From positions 1-64,000 of the forward strand of contig CAJNYU010000139.1 of assembly GCA_905331475.1 (NCBI GenBank): 64,000 nt of DNA, written 5' to 3'. Within the stretch, counting starts at the first letter, position 1. The number at the start of each line of letters is the position of its first letter. The stretch is from Rotaria socialis (taxonomy: Eukaryota > Rotifera > Eurotatoria > Philodinida > Philodinidae). Below, piece after piece: positions 33,749 through 44,031 of this stretch. The notes under the pieces are model-generated. The model saw only the letters and a list, made by a program, of their open reading frames with translations, searched no databases and was not told where the DNA came from. A program made the position numbers and the translations under genes.

Positions 33749-33892
33749 ATGCTTAATATGTCATTTGATATGCATGATATTGACTCGTATAATACAAATA
33801 AAGGTATTGATTCAAGTATTATAATTGATCCAGCTTATCGTCGTTCAATATCAATAGATGAATTCAATAGTTATGAAAAATCTATGCAATAA
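33749..33892 (+). CDS. Possible short coding fragment (47 aa)
   Basis: The frame MLNMSFDMHDIDSYNTNKGI… ends IDEFNSYEKSMQ at TAA and follows a CT microsatellite. Composition (acidic, polar, few repeats) looks protein-like, and it lies 210 bp upstream of a membrane-protein gene. It could be the last exon or tail remnant of a lost gene. Not identified. Confidence 0.22.
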   Translation: MLNMSFDMHDIDSYNTNKGIDSSIIIDPAYRRSISIDEFNSYEKSMQ

Positions 33893-34104
33893 AATGACGA
33901 AAAATCAACAACTTCATTAAACGTCTGACTAATAATTTGAAAAACAAGCTCTCTTCACTCTCTATCCCATGTATTTTTTTCACTAAAGATATGAGCAGAG
34001 ATTAACTCGATTTGAAGAGTAGAGGCAGTGAATTAGTATGAATATAATAGGACCCAAATATTATCTATACAATAGCGTAAAGGAAGAATAATAATCATAC
34101 AATT

Positions 34105-34653
34105 ATGATTCTACTATTTATGATAATTTTATTATCGATTCCTGTTCGAATTGTTGGAAGTAATAAAGAAACTATAATTGAAAGTCCATTTTATCTTCGT
34201 GCTCGTATTCATGATTCGCGTACGGTCAATGTTCAATTTGAAATAGCACATGACGGCGACCAACGCGGATGTCAAATGTATAAATTTACGGTTCGACATA
34301 AAGATAAAAATCCTTATTCAATGCCGCAGCAAAATTTAACATTTTGGAGGAATTCACTTGAATTAAAACAATTAACGTTTGGTAATTATCGCATATGTGC
34401 TATTATATGTTCAGAATATTTAAAAGCAAACAATTCATATGATAAAATAGTGAAGAAAAAACATTTGTCAAAACCGATCACAGCCTGTGTCACTATTCGT
34501 GTGTATCGTTCGCATTTTCTTATTCTGACACTTTATATATTGGTTTTTATTATTCTTGTTTTATCACAAATCGATTTTTCATTACGTAAACGAAAACTTC
34601 TTCGAGCACAAATCGATCAAAGCTTCATTGACTTAAAACAAATTTTACGTTAA
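34105..34653 (+). CDS. Single-pass membrane protein, paralogue A (182 aa)
   Basis: Intronless. An N-terminal signal sequence (about residues 1-18, ILLFMIILLSIPVRIVG) is followed by an extracellular domain of about 110 residues. That domain has SPFYLRARIHDSRTVNVQFE, two N-glycosylation sites (NLTFW, NNSY) and LKQLTFGNYRICAIICSEYL, the last resembling the final strands of a fibronectin type III fold. Then come a transmembrane helix (FLILTLYILVFIILVLSQI) and a short basic cytoplasmic end (RKRKLLRAQ). About 70% of residues match paralogue B (37383), but A stops after LKQILR and lacks about 70 residues of tail. Ligand unknown. The pair flanks the GNAT gene and implies local duplication. Confidence 0.7.
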   Translation: MILLFMIILLSIPVRIVGSNKETIIESPFYLRARIHDSRTVNVQFEIAHDGDQRGCQMYKFTVRHKDKNPYSMPQQNLTFWRNSLELKQLTFGNYRICAIICSEYLKANNSYDKIVKKKHLSKPITACVTIRVYRSHFLILTLYILVFIILVLSQIDFSLRKRKLLRAQIDQSFIDLKQILR

Positions 34654-35591
34654 TACGATAGAACTCGAATACAATCAAATTTTTTTCAGATCTGCGATGC
34701 ATCAATACTGTTATTTCTTGCTGAATACAAACAAGATGAAAACAAATTAGAATAATCAACATTTGTACTTATTTTGAACTTGTTATAATAGACTACTGCG
34801 ATATCTATTGGTCTCGATTCTCTCCATTGTTCTAATTTTCTTTATACTTTTAAATTCGTTGTTATGTGTTTACACAATACAAGTGATAGTAGTCCTTATT
34901 TAAAACAGTTTGTTATTATTTGAGCTCGAATCAGGAATCGCTCGAATAAGGTCGCTTCGTTTTTTTGCCTCCACCAATCAAATAGAGATATCGATTCAAA
35001 GAATTATCTCAGACAACATCGGATTCTATTATTTAGTAGTATCTTTAGTCGTGTGCATTTGTTTAAACATGGTAAATTATACTTGTATGTGAGTGCCACG
35101 CTAAGCAAATGTTGATATGCACGCGTTGAGTGTGCTTTTTTTGCTCTTGCGTTCTTCTGAAAAATAATTTAAAAAAAAGGAAGAACGACTCCGACTAGAA
35201 AAAGAAAAAAAATGCACGCCGGTGAAACATTGTTACTTTTCTTGACTCGCACTCCCACGTTACTCACATGGTAGCTGGTTCATATGATTGACAATGGGTT
35301 TCCTAACACATTTTATATATATTATTAGTAAAGGAAACGAAATTTAATTTAAAATGTGAAGAGAGCCGTTCGATTTCTTTTCATAATTATACGAGTTAGT
35401 AGAAAATGGAATTGGCAGGTGAGAGAAATAGATAGTTATCTTTTGAATTTGCATCGGTTTATATGTCAGCTTTCCCTCAATACCAGATAGCTCACCCGTG
35501 TTTGCCTGTGACATCAGAGAAAAAGCCATGCGGTAGAAAAGGAATGAAAAATACTTTGCAAACCGAGAGACTAAGTGAAAGAACGACAGTC
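34654..35591. other. Intergenic, no gene recognised
   Basis: AT-rich. Contains the 3' flank of membrane protein A. Short frames at 34910-35092 and 35344-35646 lack motifs or splice context. Confidence 0.5.
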
Positions 35592-35644
35592 GGAATTTCG
35601 CAATCTGAACTTCGGCATCGACTAAATTCAGATTGCGAAATTCC
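35592..35644. promoter_or_regulatory. Perfect 18-bp inverted repeat upstream of GNAT gene
   Basis: GGAATTTCGCAATCTGAA (35592-35609) and its exact reverse complement TTCAGATTGCGAAATTCC (35627-35644) are separated by 17 bp. It ends 10 bp before a TATA-like TATAAA (35655-35660), and 105 bp before the ATG. It could be a paired transcription-factor site or a hairpin; function inferred only from position. Confidence 0.5.
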
Positions 35645-35748
35645 ATGGTATCGATATAAATAACGTGTTTCGATAGTCAGTGACTCTTATTTCTATCGTT
35701 CCTATTGTATGTCTTCTATAGCTTTTTTTTTAATTAGAGTATCAAAAT

Positions 35749-36753
35749 ATGACATTAAACAGGGATGTAGATACGTCGTCGGTTGTTTATCGTTCTATTA
35801 AAAAACATGAGCAAAAGCAAGTCCTCGATTTATTATATTCAATTTTCCCCTGTAATCCAGATGATTTCGAACGTTCTTACACTGCTGAAGCATCGCCAGA
35901 CTATCAAGAAGGTGATACGTTAGGTGCTTGGCACAACGAAAGATTGGTGAGTACAGCGCATATTCGACGTCTTAGAATTCAATCGTCGGAGGATGATAAC
36001 GAATATTTGTGTGGGTTTATTTCCAATGTTGCTACTGCAGAAGAATATCGAAAACGAGGCTTTTCTCGGCATCTTCTTCGGTTATTGATTGAAAAGATGG
36101 AACAAAGTAGCGAATTTGATCTATCAATGTTGGGTACTGATGTGCATAATCATTATTCTGCGCTTGGTTGGGAACAAATATCTATACCAATGATAGTAAC
36201 TATCGAATGGAACGATTTAAATTCTATTGACAATAACAATATCAAGTGGTGTTCGGCAGCTGAAGTATTATCAACTGATCGAGATTTACTATTTAAAATA
36301 CATTCAAACACTTCGCGTAAGTATCAGTATAGTCGAACAAATGGTACTATGTTCACACATTGGGCTGGCTGGGATTGGCAACACAATGAAGCTATTGTGC
36401 ACATTTGTCATGACGCCGAGCCAGGCTATGTGGTAATTAGCAAACCGAATAATATCGATGATATTTGTGTGTATGAATGGCGAGCACCAAATATTGATGT
36501 TGAACGAAAAGTGTTGAAAGCCGCAGCTGAAAAGATTTTACAGCGACATCAGACAAATATTATTCGCTTTCATGGTCTACCTCAATATATTGGTATCGAT
36601 GAGTTGAACCAGTGGGCTGCTAACTCGATAAAAATCGAGAAGAAAGGCGATATGATGATACGTAACATCCGTCTTTCGAATGACAAACTTGAAAACATCA
36701 AAGCAGCTTATTCCGATGGTACTGCATCATGTTGGTTAGCTGACTTTTTTTAG
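35749..36753 (+). CDS. GNAT-family N-acetyltransferase (334 aa), intronless
   Basis: Transfers an acetyl group from acetyl-CoA to an unidentified amine substrate, probably in the cytosol. Residues about 15-150 form the GNAT fold. LCGFISNVATAEEYRKRGFS followed by RHLLRLLIEKM is the acetyl-CoA-binding strand and loop (V-A-x6-RkrGfsrhLL, a variant of Q/RxxGxG/A), and HNHYSALGWEQI is the late-strand motif. The C-terminal half (about 170-334, with HWAGWDWQHNEAIVHI and YEWRAP) is a separate domain of the type seen in two-domain fungal and bacterial GNATs. The start ATG has AAAATATG context, with TATAAA 89 bp upstream and AATAAA shortly after the stop. No introns in a 1-kb frame beside intron-rich genes suggests retroposition or horizontal origin; unproven. 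Confidence 0.8.
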   Translation: MTLNRDVDTSSVVYRSIKKHEQKQVLDLLYSIFPCNPDDFERSYTAEASPDYQEGDTLGAWHNERLVSTAHIRRLRIQSSEDDNEYLCGFISNVATAEEYRKRGFSRHLLRLLIEKMEQSSEFDLSMLGTDVHNHYSALGWEQISIPMIVTIEWNDLNSIDNNNIKWCSAAEVLSTDRDLLFKIHSNTSRKYQYSRTNGTMFTHWAGWDWQHNEAIVHICHDAEPGYVVISKPNNIDDICVYEWRAPNIDVERKVLKAAAEKILQRHQTNIIRFHGLPQYIGIDELNQWAANSIKIEKKGDMMIRNIRLSNDKLENIKAAYSDGTASCWLADFF

Positions 36754-37382
36754 TCACACGTTATTCTTTTGTGAAATTTTCCATAAAAGTCGATTGAATA
36801 AATTTGTATGATGGAGATAGAAATTGATATTAATCTATGCAAATAGTCGATAATGAGATGTTTGATGCTGCTGCCTATTTGCAAAAAAGAATTTCTCATG
36901 ATTTTATATGAACTGAGTTTTCCCTTCTCTATAAGAAAACTCAAAGAATGCTCTCGATTAATTCCACATCCTTCAGCGATGATTGTTCAGTTTAACTATT
37001 TTGTGAATTACTTTTAATTAGTTCGACCTACGATAAAAAAATTTTGTATAATAAGTGTGGTGTGAGTTTTTTCTAATGTTATGATGGTCACGAAAAAGCC
37101 GTTGTATTCTTCTGAAAGATTTATCAGCTCACTATCAATCGGCGAAATTACGATTAATTCTTGGTCAACTTTCAAAAGAGACGTATTTATCTTAATTCTA
37201 TGTTCTTTATATGTTATTACAAGAAAACGTATGAATAAACAAAGCGTTGATCTCAATAAGGAAAAGCATTGTAGCAGAATGTGCATTCTTGCATGTTATA
37301 TTATCATAAGAAAAAAAGCATTTATTACTTGTGTATATATGTATAAGGATGTAGCATAACAAGGCAGAATAACACAATTATC
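36754..37382. other. Intergenic between GNAT and membrane protein B
   Basis: AT-rich; a possible polyadenylation signal for GNAT (GATTGAATAAAT) lies about 40 bp past its stop. No other gene. Confidence 0.55.
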
Positions 37383-38147
37383 ATGAATCTATTATTTAGT
37401 CTTTGTTTATTGTCAGTTCCTATTGGAATATTTGCAAATAATACAGAAACTGAAGTTCTAAGTCCATTCTATCTTCGTGCTCGTATTCATGATTCGCGTA
37501 CGGCCAATGTTCAATTTGAAATAGCGCAAAACAATAATCAACGGGAATGTCAAACCTATGAATTTACTATACGTCATAACGGTAAAAATTCTCATTCGAT
37601 GCCTCAACAAAATTTAACATTTTGGAGAAATTCACTTGAATTAAGGCAATTAACTGCTGGCAAATATAATGTTTGTGTTATTATATGTTCAGAATATTTA
37701 AAATCAAATAATTCATATGATGAAATATTGAAGAAAAACGAATCTCTAGAACCTATAACAGCTTGTGTTACTATTCATGTCTATCGTTCGCATTTTCTTT
37801 TTCTTACACTTTATATATTGGTTTTTATTATTCTTGTTTTTTCACAAATTACTTTTACATTACGTAAGCGAAAATTTCAAGCTCGAATTAAACATGGTCT
37901 GACTGAATTTGAACATATTTTACATAAATGGCACGCAGCGCAAGAGCATATGACTTCTACTGTTCGACGACATTCATCTTCTACTTTCCATGATCTGCTT
38001 ATACAACCAGCTTCGTCTATTGAACATTCGATTGCATCATTGCTTCATCTGACAGCTGAAGAACATCAACTACCACATCCTACTGTCGTTCCTTTTGAAA
38101 ATTCAAATGATCTTCAAGAACAACCGAAAACATTTGAAACAGAATAA
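37383..38147 (+). CDS. Single-pass membrane protein, paralogue B (254 aa)
   Basis: Intronless and full-length relative of the gene at 34105. Signal sequence (MNLLFSLCLLSVPIGIFA), ectodomain of about 110 residues with SPFYLRARIHDSRTANVQFE, glycosylation sites NLTFW and NNSY, and a Cys-containing final strand (YNVCVIICSEYL). A transmembrane helix (FLFLTLYILVFIILVFSQI) follows. The cytoplasmic tail is about 80 residues, starting LRKRKFQARI and rich in His, Ser and Glu (HMTSTVRRHSSSTFHDLL). The tail is absent in paralogue A. Probably a plasma-membrane receptor or adhesion protein of a rotifer-specific family; not identified. Confidence 0.72.
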   Translation: MNLLFSLCLLSVPIGIFANNTETEVLSPFYLRARIHDSRTANVQFEIAQNNNQRECQTYEFTIRHNGKNSHSMPQQNLTFWRNSLELRQLTAGKYNVCVIICSEYLKSNNSYDEILKKNESLEPITACVTIHVYRSHFLFLTLYILVFIILVFSQITFTLRKRKFQARIKHGLTEFEHILHKWHAAQEHMTSTVRRHSSSTFHDLLIQPASSIEHSIASLLHLTAEEHQLPHPTVVPFENSNDLQEQPKTFETE

Positions 38148-39805
38148 AAATCGATAACGAATTCTTTCTTCATTTTATTGCTAAGGAAACATCTCATATT
38201 TTACAGCTAAAAAGCATTAAGAATAATAAAGAAAACAAAATGATTTAATCAACCATAAAAATCTCGCTTTATATTAAATTTGTAACATTAATCGATTTTT
38301 TCTAAATCCTTCAGATCAAGTCAACTGATATTTCTAGATATTTAAATCTGATGCATCATCTCTTTGCTCATAGCCTAACTACAATGATCAATAACTCTTC
38401 TACAACCTGACTAGTCTTTCTCAAGTATCTGTCAACGTATGAATGAGGCCAGCTAGAAAGACAGGTAAATTAAATTTCTACAGATTTTCCTATTACCGCC
38501 CAAGTTAATCAGTTTCTCTCAAGAATTCTGGAATGCGAGAATTAAAACAGAGAAAATGAAGTGCGGAATACAAAAATTGACCTTTTTTGAGCCCGCCGGA
38601 ATGATATAAAGAAATATTTATATTTAATGGCGATAGGAGTGATGGAATAGGTTATCTTATATATCGATATCACGATCTTTCGACGCAATTTCAGCACAAC
38701 TCTATACTCTGTTATGTTTTAAATCGTTTTCATGAATAATTTAGAAGTTTTTTGTTAAATAACAATTAATCAAATCAGACTTACATTATCTGATTATTGC
38801 CCTAATTTTGTTTTACATGGGAAGTCACATGCAGAAGAAAAACTATTTTTAAACTTTGACCATACACGTTTTTTTCCTAGGGTGAATTTGATTGTCTATG
38901 AATATCAATTAAGAAAGAAAAAAAAACAATATTATCTTATTTTATCAGTAGATTGGCTAATTTATAACGTATCATAAAACAATGAACATGTAAATAGAAT
39001 GAATAATACAGTCGTCAAGTTCAAATAATTGAAACAAAAAAAAAGTAAATCATGAATGGTTCTTATGTATTTAGAATTGTGCAAGCTTGTTCTAAGATTT
39101 AAAAATAAACTTGGACAATATCTTAGGATACATGCAATGTAACGGTTATTTCAGTATCTGTCAGTTAAAAACAGGCTACTTCACAAATTCAACATCTATG
39201 TTCATATACAGACCACATACTGTTCGTTATACGCATAACTCAGTATATGAACCACATTATCAAAATCATTCGTATTCTACATTTTTTTTGACTAACAAGT
39301 TATCATTCATACTTTTATGTATAATATCGTGTTCATTTTTTAAATGTAATATCTCTTAGTATTTCTGAAGTTTTACAGGGTTAAATTCAGTGATTGTACA
39401 TCTGATTGGATGGAAATAGTGATCTAGATGCTCTCATTAATGAGTGATATTTGTTTTTCATAGTATGACGTCTTCTGCGTAATTCGAGGTTGCAATGGAA
39501 ACGTGACTATTGCTTCTCTACTAATATCATCGATGCATAGGAAAGAAAATTCCCTTTCTTTTTTGTCTTTTAGGTGTTCCATATGTGCACTGCTGGTGAG
39601 ATAATCTGTATAAGATCACATTTATGACGTGTATTACGAGTCGTACTAAATATAGTCAATAATAATCTTCGGGTATTATATATATATACTAGAAGAATAC
39701 CAAGTCACAAGAAAACAAAAAGGAATTACGACAAGAAAATCACCGATAATCATTCTATTCTCGATAGTCAATCGCGCCTGTTCTATTAATACGAAGAAAT
39801 ATAAT
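38148..39805. other. Intergenic; TATA-like tract before small gene
   Basis: AT-rich without recognised genes. A TATATATATA tract at 39677-39688 lies about 120 bp upstream of the small-protein start and may be its promoter. The 82-residue frame at 39111-39359 has no supporting motif. Confidence 0.5.
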
Positions 39806-40068
39806 ATGAGTTCATCAAATACAGGTTTCATTTCTTTGTTTGTTTACTTCAGATTTTTAAACTATTTTCTTTCTAATTAGAACCAGTAAGCAAGATGATC
39901 CTAGCAGCTGATATCGCCGAAGCGAGAATTGCTGGTATTGAAACTCCAGCGGATGATCCACGCAAGAAAGCTGATGCAGAAAATCAAGGCTGGCTGTCAG
40001 GAGATCAATTCACAATTTCTGAAACTCCAGTAGCTCCTCTTAATGCGGTGGTTGGTACCAAGGAATGA
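39806..40068 (+). CDS. Small hydrophilic protein, copy A (68 aa, 2 exons)
   Basis: Exon 1 (39806-39824) encodes MSSSNT plus one base. A 56-nt GT-AG intron follows, and exon 2 (39881-40068) encodes the rest. The protein is very hydrophilic, with two blocks conserved in all three copies: IAEARI-G-ETP / DPRKKADAEN and GWLSGDQFTISETPV, ending GTKE. No signal peptide, membrane segment or cysteine. AATAAA lies at 40188-40193, about 120 bp past the stop. Family unknown to me. Small, charged proteins of this kind in a desiccation-tolerant animal could be stress proteins, but that is speculation. Confidence 0.7.
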
Positions 40069-40861
40069 ACATAACAGAAGTACAAAGGTGTTTTGTCAAC
40101 GATACTTGTCCTACTCATGGAATTATCTCTATTTTGTGAATAGCCTTCCTATTTGCTCTGTTTGTCGTTCGGTTCCTTATCCTTTTGAATAAAATCATCA
40201 AATAGAAGCGACTTATTCGTCTCTAACAATCTTTTGCTATATAGATCTAATGATTGGTTGACTAGAATATCATGCACATTAATTATATTTACTCGCAAAT
40301 GAGATAAATACAACTCAATAATTCAGATTACATATGAATCGAAGATTTTTGTGTCGATCAAACTAAAAGTATACTCAATCGTTGATATCAATTGAGTTGA
40401 AAAATGCAAATCTTTTGTACAAATATATGATTAATCTTTATCCGACTATTATTAAAATATCTAACGATACGAACAGAACGAGTAATGTCGGTGTAAATTC
40501 CAAACAGGAGATAAAGGGTAGTTTTCTATTCAATAGCATATGATTAATCTAGAATTACACATCAGATGTCGAAACAAGACAAAAAACAGTGGTACCCACC
40601 ATCCAGAAATGCATCAGAATTCACGGCATTCTATAATGAGAGGGCTAGAAACACTGTGAAATGCAGCTCCATTGATGATGTTACAAAGAATGCCACACAA
40701 AGTCCATTTGTGGGTGTTCCAAACATCAAATTCCACTTGACTTTGTTGAATTTCTAATTTATGAGGGTATGAATATATATCATGCTGCCGATATTTAACA
40801 TGTTCACTATTCAGCATTCATACGCATCCAAGCATTATGTATTGACGCTATCCAGAAATAT
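40069..40861. other. 3' UTR of copy A and intergenic spacer
   Basis: Carries the polyadenylation signal noted for the small gene; otherwise AT-rich. A 63-residue frame at 40566-40757 is not supported. Confidence 0.55.
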
Positions 40862-42274
40862 CTAAACAACTTTTTCGTTCACAAAAAAACTCAACGTTTC
40901 AGCAGCATTTCTGTTTTCTAATCCGCAAGCTTTCGTAAAAGCTTCGTATGAGTCACTGCGGCGCTTGACATAATCCATGTACTGTTTTAAGGGACAACTA
41001 AAACTCGGACCACTTCTACATCCTGGTAGAGGCTCTGGTGCTGAATTCACAAGAACTCTCACAAATGATCCAGTGTACGCAGCAGATGCACAATCAAGTC
41101 GTTCCAATGCAATGTTGCCCATAAATGTCAAGAAACGGCTCGTTTTCCATGCTCGTCGATTATTAATTTCGTTGAGTGGAAGCGTATGATTTATATTTGT
41201 TGGGCTAGTGTACTCAGAATCATTGTATAAACCCAATGCTGTCACAACAAAGGGTGGCATTTGTCGATGAACGATGCTAATATATAGATGTTGATCATTG
41301 ACATCTGTTTGATTAAGAAGATTTCCTGTTGCAACGACCCAAGGCATACCGAGGCTAACTGATTTAGTATTTCCGTAACCCAGCTCATAGTAGTACTTGA
41401 TATCTTCATAGTATTCAAAAGATAACCATTCTTCGGAAGTAAAAATTTCACAGAATGCTGATGAACCTCGAATGATCGTTTCATATCCACACAGTTCTTG
41501 CATCGCTAACACATCTTTTGGTGTAAATTGAAATCCCGATCCTTTAGCGTTCAGTCGCGCTATAATTGGTACTGTGTAATATTTTAGCCATTCATCAGAT
41601 AGTTTAAAAGCATGTGAAGTATTAAATATTGGACAGGTTCTCCTCGGTGTCAGTGTATTGGCTCCTTGATCTCTGCCTTCTAATATACTAACTACATTAC
41701 CGATCGTTTCATGGCCAGCATAAAGTCCAGCAAAGAGAGCCTCGGCACTGCGCAATGTTCTATTCGCACTTGATCCCCAGACTTTGAAAGACGCATCCTT
41801 TTTTACAGGTAATAAATGTGGATATCGATGTGCGAGGCGAGCACCAAAATTAAATGATTCGACAAACCCGAGTTTGGCAAGCTTTTCTATTTGTTCTTTG
41901 CTGTTCAATATGTATGAGGTCCAGTGAGTTAAGAAAGCTAACTCTGTCGAATTGGAAAAGTCAACGTAATAAGACGAGTTCTTGAGACGTTGCAAAAATG
42001 GTTCAATAGTCAAGAAGTAATCATTGTCGTTTACGTAAATGGAACCATGGCGCACGAGATAGACAGCTTTATTGACTTTGCAACCTTGAGGAGGATCAGG
42101 GTTTAGTCCGTCAGAGATAGATTCAAAATAAGGTGAAATGCTGGTAAGATGTTGAAGGACGTTGTACTTGTAGGCATTGAAGGTTGGACCAGCGGAGATT
42201 ATCCATGGAGAATATAAATCAATGGTATGTACTTTAGTAATAAAAGTAATTGAGAAAAACAGTACCCAAGACAT
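40862..42274 (-). CDS. Secreted histidine phosphatase (inositol-phosphatase/phytase type)
   Basis: Clade-2 histidine phosphatase, which removes phosphate from phytate-like substrates through a phospho-histidine. I chose the Met at 42274 because it opens a signal peptide (MSWVLFFSITFITKVHT); the frame is open to 42343 (493 aa). The N-terminal motif is VYLVRHGSIYVND: the Arg-His-Gly is kept, but the usual second Arg and Pro of RHGxRxP are Ile and Val, as I recall for a fungal subgroup. The late motif is SIVHRQMPPFVVTALGLYND, with His but not the HD/HAE pair of classical phytases. Several N-glycosylation sites and cysteines agree with export. No introns. Together with the phosphate symporter 5 kb away it suggests phosphate scavenging. 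Substrate specificity is inferred. Confidence 0.8.
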   Translation of the reverse strand: MSWVLFFSITFITKVHTIDLYSPWIISAGPTFNAYKYNVLQHLTSISPYFESISDGLNPDPPQGCKVNKAVYLVRHGSIYVNDNDYFLTIEPFLQRLKNSSYYVDFSNSTELAFLTHWTSYILNSKEQIEKLAKLGFVESFNFGARLAHRYPHLLPVKKDASFKVWGSSANRTLRSAEALFAGLYAGHETIGNVVSILEGRDQGANTLTPRRTCPIFNTSHAFKLSDEWLKYYTVPIIARLNAKGSGFQFTPKDVLAMQELCGYETIIRGSSAFCEIFTSEEWLSFEYYEDIKYYYELGYGNTKSVSLGMPWVVATGNLLNQTDVNDQHLYISIVHRQMPPFVVTALGLYNDSEYTSPTNINHTLPLNEINNRRAWKTSRFLTFMGNIALERLDCASAAYTGSFVRVLVNSAPEPLPGCRSGPSFSCPLKQYMDYVKRRSDSYEAFTKACGLENRNAAETLSFFVNEKVV

Positions 42275-42343
42275 CTGATGCACGTAATGACTTAGTGTTA
42301 TATTGATTACTCGCAAATAAATAGTGAAAAAAAAGGTATCCAT

Positions 42344-43196
42344 GATGCTGAAGTTTGATCAATATCAATAACACAATTGTTACGTTGATCCGATCGTTTG
42401 AAGAAGAACAAATATTTGCTGATCTTGCTCTTTCACGTTACTTTACATAATCCAAATGATATTCTTCTTGCGCCGATTAATCATGATCATCAAACAAGAT
42501 ATCGGTAAGACTTCAGTGTATCTTTCAACTAATCTAACCTTATTATGCGATCTAAATCACAATTTCTTGTTCTCTTCTTTCATTATTCGAACAGAAGGGA
42601 TTTGCTATTTATTTACGGATTTGTAACTGGTGAAACGAATTATAAATTAAATTGTAATGATTTATTTTTTCCCTAGACTGAAGAGATAGTGTCTAACAAA
42701 ATAAATTTCATCTGTGTCAGTCTATTAATCTGTAATACGTGGTATAAATAACCACAGTCATATTACAAATGGCTGCAGGTATGGCCGTTGAGATCAGTGT
42801 CTTCGTGACTTGAATGATATTTATGACCATTCACATGTTGCCAGCAATGAAATGGTAAAAATGATAACAAATTATTGATCTAAATAATCAGAAAGATAGC
42901 TGAAACGATGAATGGTATTCAAGCATATTATCTTGTCGAAGACAATTCTTTTAAATTTTCAAAGATAAGATAGACTATTTTGAAGTACATGTTCTAGATA
43001 TCGTAAGAAAACGATCTATATCATTTTCATGATATTTTGACATAGAATATTATTCAAAAATGTGAGAGAAATGTAAGATATCTTGACATTGAGATGACTG
43101 AACTAATCGTAAAACATAATATAATTGTGCTCTCTAACTTTTTACTTTTATATTATTTCATTGATTTTTTTGTTTCGCTTACTTATAATACATATA
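42344..43196. other. 5' flank of the phosphatase gene, no other gene
   Basis: AT-rich spacer with no credible frame above 60 codons and no repeat that I recognise. Confidence 0.6.
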
Positions 43197-43204
43197 CCTG
43201 TGAA

Positions 43205-43454
43205 TAGAGGTGTCAGCCGAAGGGGTGAATGGCGACGGCGGGCAACAATTTTCAATTTTTCAAGATTTCCAGCGGCTCGTTATTTGAATGAGTAATGTCT
43301 TCAGCGGCGGCTGCTACAAATTCTTAAATTTGTTTTTCGCAGCGGCGGCTCCCCCAAAATTCTTAAAATTGCCAGTAATTTAGTGGCTGCGGCGGCTGAT
43401 ATTATTGAAAAATCGGCTGCTGCGGCGGCTCAGCCGTACGGCTGACACCTCTAG
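43205..43454. mobile_element. 250-bp hAT-like element with perfect 8-bp TSD
   Basis: The left end TAGAGGTGTCAGCCG is an exact inverted match to the right end CGGCTGACACCTCTA. A perfect octamer CCTGTGAA flanks it (43197-43204, 43455-43462). The interior repeats GCGGCGGCT and GGCTGCGGCGG, giving a GC-rich island in AT-rich DNA, with TTCTTAAA-type spacers. It shares TAGAGGTG ends with the element at 6802-6887 but has an unrelated interior. Confidence 0.85.
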
Positions 43455-44031
43455 CCTGTGAAGAGTATTTTAATATTTCAATCACTAGCACGAAACGCAT
43501 CATCGAAATAAAGCTCTGCAGTTATTTAAACATTCTTTTCGTTATAAGATAGGCTGATTTTTTTCTGAATTGATTTACCTACACTCTCAAGATTATCATC
43601 ATAAAATTATAACACATGCACCTGAATGCATGTATCTAATATTTTTCATCAATCGCTTTAGTAAGTTACGGTCATGTGAGCCAAATGATTAGTGATATTT
43701 GTAAAGATAAACAAAATAAATAACTATTTTTAGGAAACGACGATAAACAACTTATTTATATTATTCTGCTAGTCATCTTCTTATGATTTCTTGAGCATTT
43801 CAAAATCAAACTGTGAATGACACATAGAGGATGAGAAAAGCATGTGACAATAAAGATTTTATACTAGAGGACATTGTATTTGAAAAAATCTTTGAGTGTA
43901 AAATAATTGAGTGTGTGCATTATTTACTATATGATTGCGTGCATTTTTACCAACATATTTTCTGTTTGTGTCGTATTTAAGGCGAACTGAGCTTTTCACA
44001 AAGTGACATTTGACTTCTTTTTGTAGACAAT

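Noticed and set aside
40566-40757. 63-residue plus-strand frame
   Set aside because: No family resemblance and ends at random relative to the neighbouring phosphatase gene.
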